Below, one piece after another: positions 1-26,440 of a DNA stretch of 64,000 nucleotides (the stretch's first letter is position 1; the number at the start of each line of letters is the position of its first letter). The DNA is taken from the NCBI GenBank assembly GCA_949825025.1, contig OX463781.1, positions 40,685,150 through 40,749,149 on the forward strand, written 5' to 3'. Under the pieces are notes generated by a model, which was not told the origin of the DNA, did not search any database, and worked only from the letters and a program-made list of their open reading frames with translations. Origin of the DNA: Siphlonurus alternatus (Eukaryota > Arthropoda > Insecta > Ephemeroptera > Siphlonuridae). Both the position numbers and the translations under genes were made by a program.

Positions 1-263
1 TAATACAGATTTGTTTTTAAAGTGTCACATTCTGATCAATAAGATTTTTTTTCATTTCATCGTTTTTTAAGATGATATTTAGATCGTGTTACAAAACATT
101 TGAAGATGGGAGAGCGATAGAGAGGAGATATGTCCACGGTTAGTCCAGCTCGAGTCTTCTCTCAGTTGGGACGGACAAGACCACAGGTCAGATCGATATC
201 CCATTAAGTCGCTGGCGTCTTCCGATCACCTACCCCCCTCCTTCCCTGCCTGGTGCACACTAG

Positions 264-1597
<1,334 letters not shown>

Positions 1598-1837
1598 TCG
1601 ACCTCCAAAATTTTCTATTGCAGAAATGGATAGAAGGTGAAAAGTTAAGCCAAGGTTTATAGAGGTATAAACCTCTATACACCTTGAGTTAAGCTACTCT
1701 GTTTTTTCAGTTTTTTTTTTAGAGTCCGGGAACTATTTTTAATAATCGGGCTCTATAAAAAAATCTGATAAAAATCGAGGTATAGCATAACTTTGCACCA
1801 TCCATTTCTGCAATAAAAAAAAAATTGAGGTCAATAC
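1598..1837. mobile_element. Fold-back element, family C (copy 1)
   Basis: A long inverted repeat. The left arm reads ATTGCAGAAATGGATAGA and the right arm carries the reverse complement (TCCATTTCTGCAAT), with the outer ATCGACCTC / GAGGTCAATA pair beyond. Inside are the shared family motifs, a TTTTTCAGATTTTTT-like stretch, an AGAGTCCGGGAACTATTTTT-like stretch and their complements. Related copies lie at 15727, 28392, 29544 and 31797. It is non-autonomous and has no ORF. Confidence 0.75.
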
Positions 1838-2829
1838 TTCATTTCAGTGTGCCTTACAAGTTTATAAAACTATTCTGGTTCCTGATTTTAATAATTTCTA
1901 CTATGACTGTAATTAGAGGATAAATTAAAAAAGAATGGAACAGCACTATTTTTTTCGTATAAAAAAATGAGAAAATTTATAGTAATTTTTTTTTTTAATG
2001 TGCAGCCGTCTTCCTGACTAACATTTTTGGCCTATTTGCACACATAGTCGATGCCAATCAATCGACGCCGTAGCCATCTGTTGGCGAGATGAATTTTTCA
2101 GGATAATGATTTTTATATGTATAAGTGAATAAAACAAGAAACCATTGTAATTTTGTAAAATAACTCTAATGGGGAGCATTCATTAACAAATGTCGTACGT
2201 GGCGGCGCGAATAAACAAATTTATTTTTTTCATTCAAAATTTATAATGCACAAAATCGCGAATATTTAAATATATATAATGCAAAGTGATATTTCCTATT
2301 ATAGTTGAAATGTTGGAAAAAATTAAAAATTAGGTGTGCCATTGGTTTAAAGGATGGAGATTATGGTACTAAATTTTGTAGTTGCTGTTTTGGTTGAGAG
2401 AATCGTGTCGTCAGAGTTTATGCTTTACTTCATCACTATAAGGGAGTTTCATGCAATGTTTATACGTTTTGGGTAGCACAGAGATGCTCAAATTCATCCG
2501 AAGATCTTCGGAATGTAGGCAGAAAACCCTAAACCCTAAAATCCTATTTTTTCAAAGTCATTGGCTATTCTTGTCACCATTTATGAAAGAAAATTCTAAG
2601 AAAAATGATGCAAATAGCAAGAAAAAATTAATTTCGATACCAACTTATCTGCTATGCCGCTGATAATGTTTTGCCTACAAAATCGTGACGTCATATTATT
2701 TTATGACGTATGGTGAATGAATTTAATTTCAATAGTTTTCAATTATTATTATACATTAAATTAAATGACGTAAGTTAATTTTAGTGAGCTACAAGTTTTA
2801 TAATACTTTAACGTTATCTCCTTAACTTG

Positions 2830-2866
<37 letters not shown>

Positions 2867-2933
2867 CTGTTAGTTAAAGTCTATCAACTTTTCTTTCTTT
2901 TCTTTTACTAACTTTTGAAGGCTAGTCGATGAC

Positions 2934-2964
<31 letters not shown>

Positions 2965-3001
2965 GCCTACGTTTTTAGTTAGAACGTCCCTACAGAGCGT
3001 T
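1838..3001. other. Non-coding DNA with poly(T) and poly(A) runs
   Basis: No supported gene. It contains a T run at 2832-2862 and an A run at 2934-2961, a 14-bp perfect palindrome CCGAAGATCTTCGG at 2499-2512, and two tandem AAACCCT units at about 2526-2539, too few to be telomeric. TGACGTCA-like sites occur near 2686. Confidence 0.6.
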
Positions 3002-3191
3002 TTAAGGCGGATTTCCATGGAGCGTGGAAAGCGAGAAAATCGCGTGCCATAGCCAATCAAAGGCTCGGAATTTCCTCGCCTTGCGGGGGGCGTTTTTTTG
3101 CCAACATGGCCGCCATACGAGATTGAAGCAAGTGCGCTTTTCTCGCCCCGCCAAGCCTCGCTCGACATCGCTCCATGGAAATGAGCCTTTA
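3002..3191. mobile_element. Fold-back element, family H (copy 1)
   Basis: Terminal inverted repeats of about 23 bp, AAGGCGGATTTCCATGGAGC on the left and its near complement ending GCCTTTA on the right. The interior is GC-rich, with a second inverted pair (CTCGCCTTGCGGG-like and CTCGCCCCGCC-like). Open frames here are short and lie on both strands, as expected for a palindrome. A degraded relative is at 33748-33934. Confidence 0.7.
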
Positions 3192-3282
3192 CTCTCGAAC
3201 AAAGTTGTGGAGGCTAGCTAGCTTGCTGCTTCTCCTTCCCTATATTGGGCCTCGGGCAATCAGATCAGTAAAGTTAGAAAAC

Positions 3283-3480
3283 TACAGTGAAATTAATTTA
3301 TAATTCTTTCCGGAAGTGTAAAATTTTCAGCTCTTCTGTTTGTAATTAACTTTGCACACTTGTTTTTAGTAGAAGTACTGACCTATGTGCGAAATTGTAA
3401 CACTGAAAAACGAACAGGTAGACCATAAACTTTACACTTCCGGTTTCTTCCAGAGGAAATGTCATGTAAATTTGACTGTA
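3283..3480. mobile_element. Fold-back element, family G (copy 1)
   Basis: The ends are TACAGTGAAATT and AAATTTGACTGTA, with CCGGAAGTGTAAA and TTTACACTTCCGG just inside. About 198 bp with no ORF. Two more copies sit at 56130 and 61058; the last carries a different element in its centre. Confidence 0.8.
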
Positions 3481-4286
3481 CTATGGCGTCAACGAGCCAC
3501 AGTGAGAAAGAGCGAACATGAGGAGTAGTTATGGCATAATTCGACAGCTCTAGTCCCATTTGTGTCGCCTAGAGGTATTAAAGCTCTGGAGACACTACCG
3601 CAAGTAGAAATCTAAAAAAAAAAAAAAAAAAAAAAGAGTAAAAAGACTTACCACAAAGAAATGATAATATTGCCGTTAGCATTTGCAATGACTAACGTTG
3701 TCAAACAAATTTTATCTTCTTTTTTTTCCATGATCTTTTCTCATTCATTTTTTTTATATTAAATAAAAAAAAGTATAATATTAACTCTGTATTTTATCAC
3801 ATAGCTGTTTATGAGATTTTTTCTGTATATAAAGTATACAATGAGAAAAGAAAATAATAAAAATAGAAGAATGGGATTTTTTTGCGTTTTAAAAAAATTT
3901 GTAAGGAAGTAAAAAAGTTGCAACAACAAAAAGAAGAGGTAGTTTTATAAATACGATATAAATGTTAGTAATTCAATGCATGTTTTATATAGAATTGCAA
4001 ACATAAAATTAAATTTGATGTCAATGAAAAATATTTAATTAAAAGTAAAGAGATTTGTATTTTGTTATTTTTTTGTGAAATTGATATTAAACGAATAAAC
4101 TAAGAGTTAAATTTCAACAATGACAGTAACACGTAATTTAATGTCCTTGAGAGTGCTAGAAAATTGGTTTGACTCAATTCACGTCAATCAAAGTTTAATT
4201 GAAACGATTTTACGTCTCTCAATGAATTTATTTTGATGTGTTTTTTTCTGAACTTGTTTCTATATATAATCAAAATGTCTCATTTA

Positions 4287-4317
<31 letters not shown>

Positions 4318-4477
4318 TATTAACACTTAAATATATAACAATTCAATCTTGATTATAATCTTCTATACAAAATTATGTTGTTTGACATGAAAATTATTTA
4401 TTTCATAATATGTCAAGCGTGAATTTGATGCGGAAATGAAACGTCATCAAGTTTGACATCTCAGTCACCTCCCCAGA
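3481..4477. other. AT-rich upstream flank of the OBP gene
   Basis: Contains short A runs (3612-3633), an ATT-rich stretch (about 4285-4320) and no ORF of note. Regulatory content beyond the proximal promoter cannot be read. Confidence 0.6.
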
Positions 4478-4512
4478 CAGCTGATTGTATGAAACAGCTG
4501 ATTGTATAAAAA
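4478..4512 (+). promoter_or_regulatory. OBP core promoter: duplicated CAGCTG motif and TATA box
   Basis: A TATAAAAA box lies at 4505-4512, 41 bases before the start codon, placing transcription start near 4531-4540 (CCAGTTGTCACT). Immediately upstream is a direct duplication: CAGCTGATTGTAT at 4478-4490 and again at 4495-4507, the second copy running into the TATA box. CAGCTG is an E-box (bHLH) core. The short 5' UTR this implies is normal for insect genes of this kind. Confidence 0.8.
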
Positions 4513-4552
4513 GAGAGAAGGGTCGGCCCCAGTTGTCACTAAGTACGCAGCA

Positions 4553-18115
<13,563 letters not shown>

Positions 18116-18513
18116 AAATGTTTGTTATTAATATATATACTTTATATTTATTTTATATGTTATACACACGGGCATTTACAAAAAACACATAATATAATAA
18201 GTCTCGATTTTTTATTGTCTTGAAAGTTTATGACTAATATCAAGTTGTATTAAATGTGGTCTTAAAGCTTTGCAAATAACTCTTACGTTATATATAGTGC
18301 TGCTTTTCTTTTTATTTTAAAAAAATGTAAACATTTTTATAGTATATTATTAAAATCAGAATTTTTTTTGCTTTGTAGTCGCACAATCAATAATATCTAG
18401 GATCTGAAACTAATGCAAACATTCATTTTTACAAATACAAGAAAATCTCCCATCATGGGATATAAACTTTGTTGTTATATAGTTCTTGCAGTTAGGTTAC
18501 ATATAAATAAATG

Positions 18514-18904
18514 TTAAGGGTAAAATAACACGAATCTGTAGTCCCATTTGATTAACATGTAAACCTTAGCAACCTCATTAAAATTCTAAATTTCTTTTTC
18601 CTTTTTCTGAGAGACAGTCCTTACCACCAAGAAGTTGCAAAATAAATTTCAAAACAATCAGACGAGCTGATTGTTTTAAATTAAATTTTTCAATTTTCAG
18701 TATAGGGCTTTTCCATGCAAAGCTAAACTAAAAAATTAATTTAAAAAAATCTGCTCGACCGTTTTGAATTTTTTCTGTGACTTTTTGGTGCTAAGAACTG
18801 TCTCTCAAAACTAATATTCAAATTTTTTATGAGGTTGTTAAGTTTTACATGTTAATCAAATAAGACTACGTCAATCAGCGGATTCGTGTTATCTTACACT
18901 TTAA
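18514..18904. mobile_element. TTAA-flanked fold-back element, family A (copy 1)
   Basis: TTAAGGGTAAAATAACACGAA at one end and TTCGTGTTATCTTACACTTAA-like sequence at the other. Internal pairs include GATTAACATGTAAACCTTAG and its complement, and AAAACAATCAGACGAGC. Copies at 46201, 58879 and 62142. Lies just downstream of OBP exon 6, so it is in the 3' UTR or an intron. Confidence 0.85.
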
Positions 18905-18967
18905 TTGAAACGACTGTCACATTGTTTTTTATAAATCTGACATTAATGCACAATTCTTTTGTTTCAG

Positions 18968-19019
18968 AGCTAAATTATCCCCCATGAGGTCAATATAATA
19001 TTGTAAAAAAATAAATAAA
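18968..19019 (+). other. Possible alternative OBP last exon with polyadenylation signal
   Basis: TTTTGTTTCAG precedes AGC-TAA, in phase with a donor at 18107, which would give a protein ending LHTS. AATAAA occurs at 19010-19015 and 19014-19019, the first AATAAA I see after exon 6. If exon 6 reads through to its own TGA, this would instead be 3' UTR. Confidence 0.5.
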
Positions 19020-20534
19020 TATATAAAATAATTAATTTTAAATATATTAATTTATATATAACATAAATTAACTAAAATGTTCATTAAAAAAACAATGTTG
19101 TTATAATTTATAAACAATTTGATAAACTATATAATATAACAATGTTTAAACTGAACTTGTTAATAACAAAAACTAAACTCATGTATAAATAAAAATATTA
19201 TGAAATTATTATATATATTTGCTGACATCGTATGTTAAATATGTTACAGGAGGAAAATTTTATGAAGTAGAGAACCTCAACTTTTTTTTCTCTACTTTTA
19301 ATCTCTAACTTTCTTGCTGCCTGTTGCAATAATTATTATGCAGCAAAATATGCACTTTTGCATCAATAAATATAAAACTTCACACAGCTTGCAGTTTTTA
19401 ATATACCTCCATGTTACCTACAGCTGCATACTACTGCATTCATATTGTTTTACAAAAACTTGTAATCAATTATAAGAAAGATATTATATTACTATATATA
19501 AAGGCATGTTATAATTATTTTCATTCATTAAAAAAAAATATAATTTTTATTATCATAAAAATTATCTAGACGAATAAATTTTAATTACGTTCATTAAATT
19601 TACAACCTGCATGATTTTTTATTGAATATTTAATGTATAGAAAATAAAATTTTGCATTGTCGATACTTTTTATTCTTTATTTTTAACCCATTAGCATCCT
19701 CAAAATGGAGGAAAAAGACGCTGTGACGTCATAGTCATGCAAAAATTTAACACGCAAGCATAGGAAAATACATTAATAGAACAAGTAAGATGTGTAACAG
19801 TATCTTTAATTCCCATTTGTAGATAATTATTAAGAATCCTGGTATTTCTCCTCAATTTTTAAGATGTTAGAGGATTAAAAATATCTTAACTAAATATTGC
19901 AATATATACGTAACTCAAAGTCTTTTAGCAAAATTTGCAATAAATTTCATGCATGTTTCGTCCACTGATTGAATCTGTAGTTTAGAAGAACATAACAGGA
20001 ATATAGACAGAATGAACTGTTGCTTAACTTCGTTTTTAAATATCAAATTGGCAATTAATTATTAATTACATGAATTACCGAAATCAACTTTAAATTATAA
20101 AAATTTAGTGAAAAGATAATTCTTATTGTTCTGTTACATATATATAACGTATATATTATAAAAGTTCAATGTTTGTTCGAATAAATTAAAACAAATAAGT
20201 TATTTGTTTGGAAAATCTTTCAAGTAAAGTAAGTTCTATCAAGTTCAATTATTTTATCTTTTTTTTTAATATGACATGAACAAAATTTATATATTATGTA
20301 AGATTAATATTTAATAAAAGTTATAATAAAATGGGTAATATTATTATTTATTAGCAAATAAAGTGTAAAAGCTTTAACAGAAGGCAAACATCACAGCAGC
20401 AATGGTGCCGATCACAAATGAAATATAACACTATTATAAATCACGCATTGGACCCGTAGCGTAAGGAGAAAGGATGGAGCTAGGTGTCGAAAGAGAAAGA
20501 AAAATGGCGTTTGAAAACGTATACCGATCGGAGA
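19020..20534. other. AT-rich DNA downstream of OBP
   Basis: No gene seen. Contains repeat K copy 1 (19695-19895); the rest is low-complexity AT sequence. Confidence 0.6.
19695..19895 (+). repeat. Dispersed repeat K (copy 1)
   Basis: Shares GCTGTGACGTCATAGTC, ATTTAACACGCAAGCATA and a distal GATGTTAGAGGAT with 34338-34510; a shorter part appears at 63290-63352. Same order and orientation, so a dispersed repeat of about 200 bp. Confidence 0.6.

Positions 20535-20614
<80 letters not shown>
20535..20614. repeat. (GA)n microsatellite
   Basis: About 40 GA units. Confidence 0.97.
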
Positions 20615-20619
<5 letters not shown>

Positions 20620-20663
20620 ATATTTATAGAAGTACGATAAAAGGCTCAACTTTGGTATTTTAG

Positions 20664-20829
20664 GAGTTCGTCAGAGCAATTCATCTTGAGCAAACTGAGC
20701 GGTAAATTACCGTGCACAAACCAGCAGCAACTTTCTGATATCTGCAAACTTGATGGTGGAATTCATACCACTGTAATATGGCGCATGGAATATAAAATAA
20801 GCTCTGTGACAAGAGAATTCTGTTCGTAA
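20664..20829 (+). CDS. Candidate exon, unknown secreted-type protein
   Basis: After an acceptor-like TATTTTAG, one frame stays open for 54 codons to TAA 20827. It begins SSSEQFILSKLSGK and includes LPCTNQQQLSDICKLDG, balanced in composition and unlike translated AT-rich junk. The last codons run into fold-back element P1 (from 20815), so a real exon would end earlier, perhaps at GTAATA (20773). No family recognised. It could belong with the exon at 32861, also cysteine-bearing and on the same strand. Confidence 0.35.
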
Positions 20830-20972
20830 ACCCTGCTCAGTGTACTCTGAGCAAGCTTAGAAACAAAAATCATGATGTCATTTGCACGCACTGTACTCTC
20901 TACCCCACCCTCTGAGCTGGTGTAAGAAAGTGGGGGAAAGGTGTACATCGAGTAAGGTTTACGAACAGACCT
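20815..20972. mobile_element. Hairpin element, family P (copy 1)
   Basis: Ends TTCTGTTCGTAAACC and GGTTTACGAACAGACC. Same termini as the element at 42459. Confidence 0.7.
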
Positions 20973-20973
20973 T

Positions 20974-22584
20974 ATTATGATTTTTGTACTTTATAAAGCT
21001 CTGGAGAAAAGAGGAAGTGATACTTGAAACGTTGAAAAGGACCCTAAAAGAAACCTTAATAGTTTTACTGATTTCTTAAATTTGTCTTTGTCTTTGTACA
21101 AGTTTTTAACATTATTTGTACACAAATTCAATTAATAACGTCAGAACTCATAATATAATATATGACCTATAAATTTAATGTAAATAATATTGGAATATGA
21201 AAGAAATTGAAAAGTAATATATAAATTTATTCATCCTACATAAAACATAATTTATAAACGATATTCTGTACTGAAGTTTAAAAAATATGTCAACATATAA
21301 AAATTGCAATTAAAATTTTTAATTGCATTTACATTTAATAAAGGTAGGAATTGCATCTCATCAACAAAATCAACGTGCAGAACTAATGCTACAAACGCAA
21401 CGCCGTGAAAATGAGTTTTTCGTATTTTCTAGTAGAAATTTTAAAATGTTGTATTTTTATTGAGAGACTACTACAAACCGTATAAACGAAGCAATTTTAA
21501 TTGGATGATGTGGAAGGTTTTAAATAGTTCTGTTTTTAATATTTACGCGTATAAAAATTAATACATAAAATATTATATAAAATATAATTATGTTGCTATT
21601 ACAGCTGTATATAAATATTAAATGTCACAAGTATTTTCTTAAGGCTTTAATACCTGAGAAATTTGGAAGAAAAATTCGCTACAACAGATTTTCTTCAAAT
21701 TAATTTGGTGGACTCACAACAATCGTCAAATTAGCTCTGAATTTTTTCGGAATTTTTTAACCGTTGGTTTAATTATAATTAATTTATTTAAATGAGAATT
21801 TTGTATCCTTCCAATGTTAAATTTGTTAATTAGCATTGCAAAAAAACTATACAACAGATTCTTTTACTTTTTTTTTTTACTAAAACCTAATTTTTTAGAC
21901 TATTTTTCTGAATTGTTTTCATATATTTTGAACCGTGGCGATGATCGTTTCCTATATGTGATGAGAAATGTGGCAACGTTCTCAAGGACTGTTGTCACCA
22001 CCCCCTCCTAAAAATTTATGCGCATTCCAATGCAAACAGTGTTGCCACTATAGCCACGCCTCTTGACCTTGACAGACAAATTCTCAGGTTATACTTTAAG
22101 TATTTGTAAAACATAAAACCAGAGAATATAATTTTACAAAAGCATTCGTTAATATTAACTATCAACAGAATAAAATTAGTAAAAAATAAGATATTTTTAT
22201 TAGGAAATTTTATATTTAATTGTTAAATGCCTTATGATAGTTATGATTGTGAGAACCTAACATATTAATACCTAAGTACTAAATTCTAAACCCATGCATA
22301 GGTTATAGAGGCTTCAAGTCAGCTAATTTTTTGGTGTTCCCACCCGCTATACCAAACGTATGTAAAAAAAAAGTGAATTCGTTTTTTCACTAAGAATAAG
22401 ATTTTTTAGGGAAAATTCCTTTACGGAACTTTGGTCCAAACTGAAAAATAAACTAGATAATTCAAGATTTAGATTTTTTACTTGATTTATAACCGAGAAA
22501 AGTTTAAAAAACACTTTGCTTAATTTTCAAGTGCAAGATGGACCTTAGCGATAAGAGTTGCGCAGCGCAAGCGCACTCACTTAT
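20974..22584. other. Mostly AT-rich, no firm gene
   Basis: A short exon-like piece at 21349-21405 (acceptor GGTAG, reading NCISSTKSTCR, then GCC/GTGAAA) is the only coding hint. Two short GTGGCAAC / GTTGCCAC inverted bits occur near 21970 and 22041. Confidence 0.4.
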
Positions 22585-22897
22585 GGCGTCATAAAGTTAG
22601 TGCGCCCCCTAGTAGTAACTACTGGAACTACGTGCGTCTGGCGAGGATTGCTGTATATATGATTAACATTGTAAAATCATGTAAATGCTCTATCAGCAGC
22701 CACAGCATAATTTTATAGAAATGACAACACCATAATTAGTTGTCAAACACTTTCGGACAAATATAAAAAAATATTTCAACTTCGTAAGTGATTTCTTTCC
22801 TATATATTTGATAATTTTTGTGATTCTCCCCATGCTACAGGTATTGCCGTATCCTCGATGCAAAGAGCAAAATTTGCAGATGTCAGCGCCATCTCTT
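22585..22897 (+). repeat. Long direct repeat J (copy 1)
   Basis: About 313 bp repeated in the same orientation at 60121-60429 with only scattered differences. Shared landmarks: ACTGGAACTACGTGCGTCTG, CAGCAGCCACAGCATAATTT, CACTTTCGGACAAATAT, GTATTGCCGTATCCTCGATG, GTCAGCGCCATCTCTT. No terminal repeats or long ORF. Confidence 0.9.
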
Positions 22898-23520
22898 GGT
22901 CCTCTATACTCTAAAATATTTCTCATAGTTAGCTAAGAGAAGAACACACAACTCAACTATGCTACAACTATAATAATATAATATTTCCTTGCACTTGGTA
23001 AAAATTTTAAAAATTGTGTTTTTAACTATGCAATTGTATTAATAAAACTAAATACCGTTAGTTTATTTTACTAACTGAAAGTTTCTATAATATTATTATC
23101 TTCCTTTAGGCATTTCTTTTGAAAAATTAAAGCTTATGATATAGCCTTTTCGTATATATAATAATATATATACAATAATATAATACATTATTGTAAATAA
23201 ATAATATATTATTATTAAATTTAAAAAATATAACAATCCTTAACAGATTCACATACATTTGATAAAAGTATTTTACTACTGGATTGTTGTAGTAAAAAAT
23301 AAATACATATGAGACCCATTTATTTTACTTCATTTTTTTATTATATTCAATTGAAAACAATACATACTATACAGATAAATACAATTAATTTTACTATTAT
23401 TTTTTTTATTAAAGTATATATATTTATGTTATAATATAACATACGTTCTTTCTTTCCAATTGATATAAATATGTCAACTGCAGTATATATTTTAGTAGTA
23501 GAGATTCTGAATAAAATCTA
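22898..23520. other. AT-rich non-coding
   Basis: Nothing recognised. Confidence 0.6.
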
Positions 23521-23522
23521 AT

Positions 23523-23732
23523 TTAAATTTCAACGCATGGTGGGAAAAACGTAATGTGAATTTCTTTCTCTGCTGCTGGCGAGGTTGACTGCGAGGCAAG
23601 ATAAGAGGAGCCAGAAGGCGCTACTTCAAGCGATGGTGCAAATCCTAGTGGCATTTCTGCAAAGCCCCGTGTCAAAGAAGACGACAACACAATCCCGATC
23701 TTCAAGTCATACCTTCTCAAATCACGTGTCAC
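23523..23732 (-). CDS. Candidate terminal exon on the minus strand
   Basis: A 69-codon minus-strand frame ending in TAA within clearly less AT-rich DNA. The product has balanced composition (TRDLRRYDLKIGIVLSS near the start, EKEIHITFFPPCVEI at the end). The plus strand is also partly open. No domain recognised and no matching upstream exon found, so coding status is uncertain. Confidence 0.25.
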   Translation of the reverse strand: MTRDLRRYDLKIGIVLSSSLTRGFAEMPLGFAPSLEVAPSGSSYLASQSTSPAAEKEIHITFFPPCVEI

Positions 23733-23952
23733 ACAAATTGATGTCTCAAAAATCCATTCACATTCTTTAAAAGAATTTTTATTTTAAACTTTTGTCAAAA
23801 ATATAATATTATTTTTTTATAATATGAAAATATATTGAATAATATATTTTTTATTGAATCTATGAATTTATATTTTATTTGTTATTACTGATATAAATAT
23901 GTTATGAATTGAATGTATGAATTTATATTTTATTTAAGTTTGTTAAAATTAA

Positions 23953-24037
23953 CCGACCGGGCACTTGATGCAGTGGTATGCTCCTCTGATTCGTAATCGG
24001 ATAGTCATGAGTTCCATCCCAGCCATGCACCGCCACA
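23953..24037 (+). mobile_element. SINE head, tRNA-derived, with pol III boxes
   Basis: Resembles a tRNA: GCAGTGGTATGCTCC matches an A box, GAGTTCCATCCCAGCC matches a B box about 45 bases later. Its body continues after the inserted element, at 24953. Part of the body also appears at 40018-40108. Confidence 0.65.
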
Positions 24038-24952
24038 CTCTCGAAAATTGGTGTTTCAGAAACACTTGCCTGAAACGGTTAAAGTGTTTCAATAATGACA
24101 TGAAACGTCTTTCGTGTTTCAAGGGGGACACAGAGGTGTCTCACAGGTATTTTCTGTTTCGCGAAACACTTTAGATGTTTCAAGTCAATTTTGGTGTCTC
24201 ACCTTGTTGAAACACTTAAAGTTTTTCAGAGATCCACCAATCAGAGAGACGATGACTGATCAAGCCAGTTTGTTTGCAAGATGGATGCTGGTAGCATCAT
24301 GTACGTGTTAGTCTCAGTAAATCTTTGAAATATAGTTTAATTAAGTCTAATAACTTCAATTCAATGTTCATAAAGTGACTGTGAATTATTAGTGGATCGT
24401 AAGAACGATAGTCACAAGTTGCAGCACTGTTATATTTGTGATACGATGTGATCATAAAATGTGCCCTCTCTGCAAACTTTCTAACAACAAGGTAAGATTA
24501 TGAAAATATGATTTTGCGGGGACTTTATCAACGAAATATTTTTCTTTTCATACATTTAATTCTTATATATTATATTTATTCTTGTTCAGTGTATTTTTCT
24601 CCATTTACTTGCAAAAAGTAGGATAATTATATTTTTTATGCTAATATATTGTTTCAAATATTCAAAGGTATATTTTTAATTGTTCGTTATAAAGGCTTTA
24701 CATCATATCAATAATAAAAATTAAAGTTAAAATACTGTGTTTACAAGCAAATAAATAATATATTTAATGTTCAATGACGTCACAAGATATTCCTCCGCGG
24801 AACAGGATCGTGGAGGTTTTACGTGTTTCAGCTTGAAACGCTTAAGGTGTCTCAAAGGTCTGAAACACCTTAGGTGCTTTAACTAAGGGGGCAGCCTGTG
24901 AGACGCGTTACGTGTTTCAAACAAGTGTTTCTGAAACACCAGTTTTCGAGAG
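24038..24952. mobile_element. Inverted-repeat element with 31-bp ends, inserted in the SINE
   Basis: The first 31 bases (CTCTCGAAAATTGGTGTTTC...) and the reverse complement of the last 31 differ at one base. Next to both ends are arrays of TGTTTCA/TGAAACA words spaced about 15-25 bases apart. The 500-bp middle is unrelated AT-rich DNA with one exon-like start (24459). No transposase frame. The target-site duplication is not obvious. Confidence 0.85.
24459..24491 (+). other. Exon-like start (MCPLCKL) inside the inverted-repeat element
   Basis: ATG at 24459 opens MCPLCKLSNNK and stops at a consensus donor AAG/GTAAGA. CPLC suggests the first cysteine pair of a zinc finger. Too short to be certain; it may be a captured first exon or remnant of a zinc-finger transposase gene. 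Confidence 0.3.
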
Positions 24953-25250
24953 AAAAGTTTGAACTTTTCACAAGTGGTGGTTGCTAAAGAACACCCACTC
25001 GTGCATCCGGGAGGTGATTGATGGCATCATCCATCAATTGCCGACCATCTTGACTGAGGTTTCCATAGTTTCCTCAGTCACAACCAGGTGAATGCTGAAA
25101 TGGATTGCCTAGGCCATGGCCACCCCGGTTTGGAAGGGACCCACAAAAGTAGGGTCTACGAAGAGCCGGGAGGTTAAATTCAATTCAGTCACTTAATTGT
25201 GGCCAGTTCCCTATACTAGGGTTCAGTTAAAAAGCTAAATAAAAATTAAG
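24953..25250 (+). mobile_element. SINE body, downstream part
   Basis: Continues the SINE: CTTGACTGAGGTTTCCATAG, AACCAGGTGAATGCTGAAAT and a GGCCATGGCCACCCCGGTT stretch, ending in an A-rich tail near 25245. The DACTGAGGTTTC...AATG..G.GATGG pattern is shared with 40018. Confidence 0.6.
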
Positions 25251-26231
25251 GAAGAAGTGTGATTAAGTTTACATGAAAAGTCAAATTGGACATTGTTAAT
25301 TATTAATAATAATTTTTAAGCATGAATGAATAAAAAATTGAAATCATGTTTGAACTTATTATAAAATTGTTCGTAGAAACGAACTACATCTAAAAAAAAA
25401 CACACTTTTCAAAGAGCTAAAAAAAAACGGGGGCATACATGACCAAAATTTGTCAATTGCCCCAAAATACCAAACCATCTAAATAAAAATGCAAGGTTTC
25501 ACGTGTTTTATTTTATTATTTTTTTTAAAAGTTTTAAATAAGGGCCAGTATTATAAACCTCTCAAGATTTAAATCCCGTATTATTTATATATTATATAAT
25601 ACAGTATATAATATATCAATTACAATTTTTTTTGTTTCCTGTGTGTCGCTCTACCATGGAACTAATTTCAAACTAAAAAAAAAAAATAATTAAATATTTC
25701 CTTCTCATGATTTTAAAAATATTGGCATTAATTGTAATAAGCTAATATTAACGTAATGTTAGGAATACTCTTATATATAAATGTATACAAAGTTTCACCA
25801 GTATTATTTTATGGTTTCACTATTGATGAAGTAGACAGCCTATAAAATACCAGACTGCATTATTTACTTGCCATAAAAGTTATATTTATATATAATTACA
25901 TTAATTACTGAATGATATATATATAACACTGCACAATAAACAATATTATAGTTTGCACATATTTCCTTTCTCTCATACATACAATGCAGAATAATTATTG
26001 TTAACTATAATTGCAGACAAATTGTTAAAACAACATTATTACAACTATATATATATATATATATATATATAAATACCAATTAATAAAACTATTGAAGGTA
26101 TTTATTTTTTATTATATAATATAGCAGTATCGTTTTTTTAGTTTTACAAATAAGTAAAAATAATTTTCAATTTTATCTTTTTCTATTTTTAGTTTTGTTT
26201 TTTTTTTCCTTCTTTTCCTTTTTTTTTGTAG

Positions 26232-26440
26232 AGGTCCAAAAAGTTCAGCGAGTTGATTCTCTTGGGAAATCAGAGCAATTAGATGGTCTAAACACTTAGT
26301 GGTATAGCAGCAGTAGACCGCTTGTTGTTGGCTTGCCCCTCCCCCCTCCCCCTCATGAGCTCCCAGACGCAATAGTACTGTCACTTACAGACAACTTTCC
26401 AATTGAGCCGAGGAGCATTCAACAGGAATATTGCTATCGT
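26232..26440. other. Coding-like island, strand undecided
   Basis: On the plus strand a long pyrimidine tract ends TTTTTGTAG at 26231; the following frame gives VQKVQRVDSLGKSEQL, one TAG at 26297, then reopens with PPPPHELPDAIVLSLTDNF. On the minus strand an unbroken frame reads CCYTTKCLDHLIALISQENQ, with an amphipathic helix pattern. Both look non-random; only one, or neither, can be real. Confidence 0.3.

Noticed and set aside
2524..2545. AAACCCTAAACCCT, telomere-like
   Set aside because: Only two units, not tandem beyond that, and not the TTAGG type expected for most insects.
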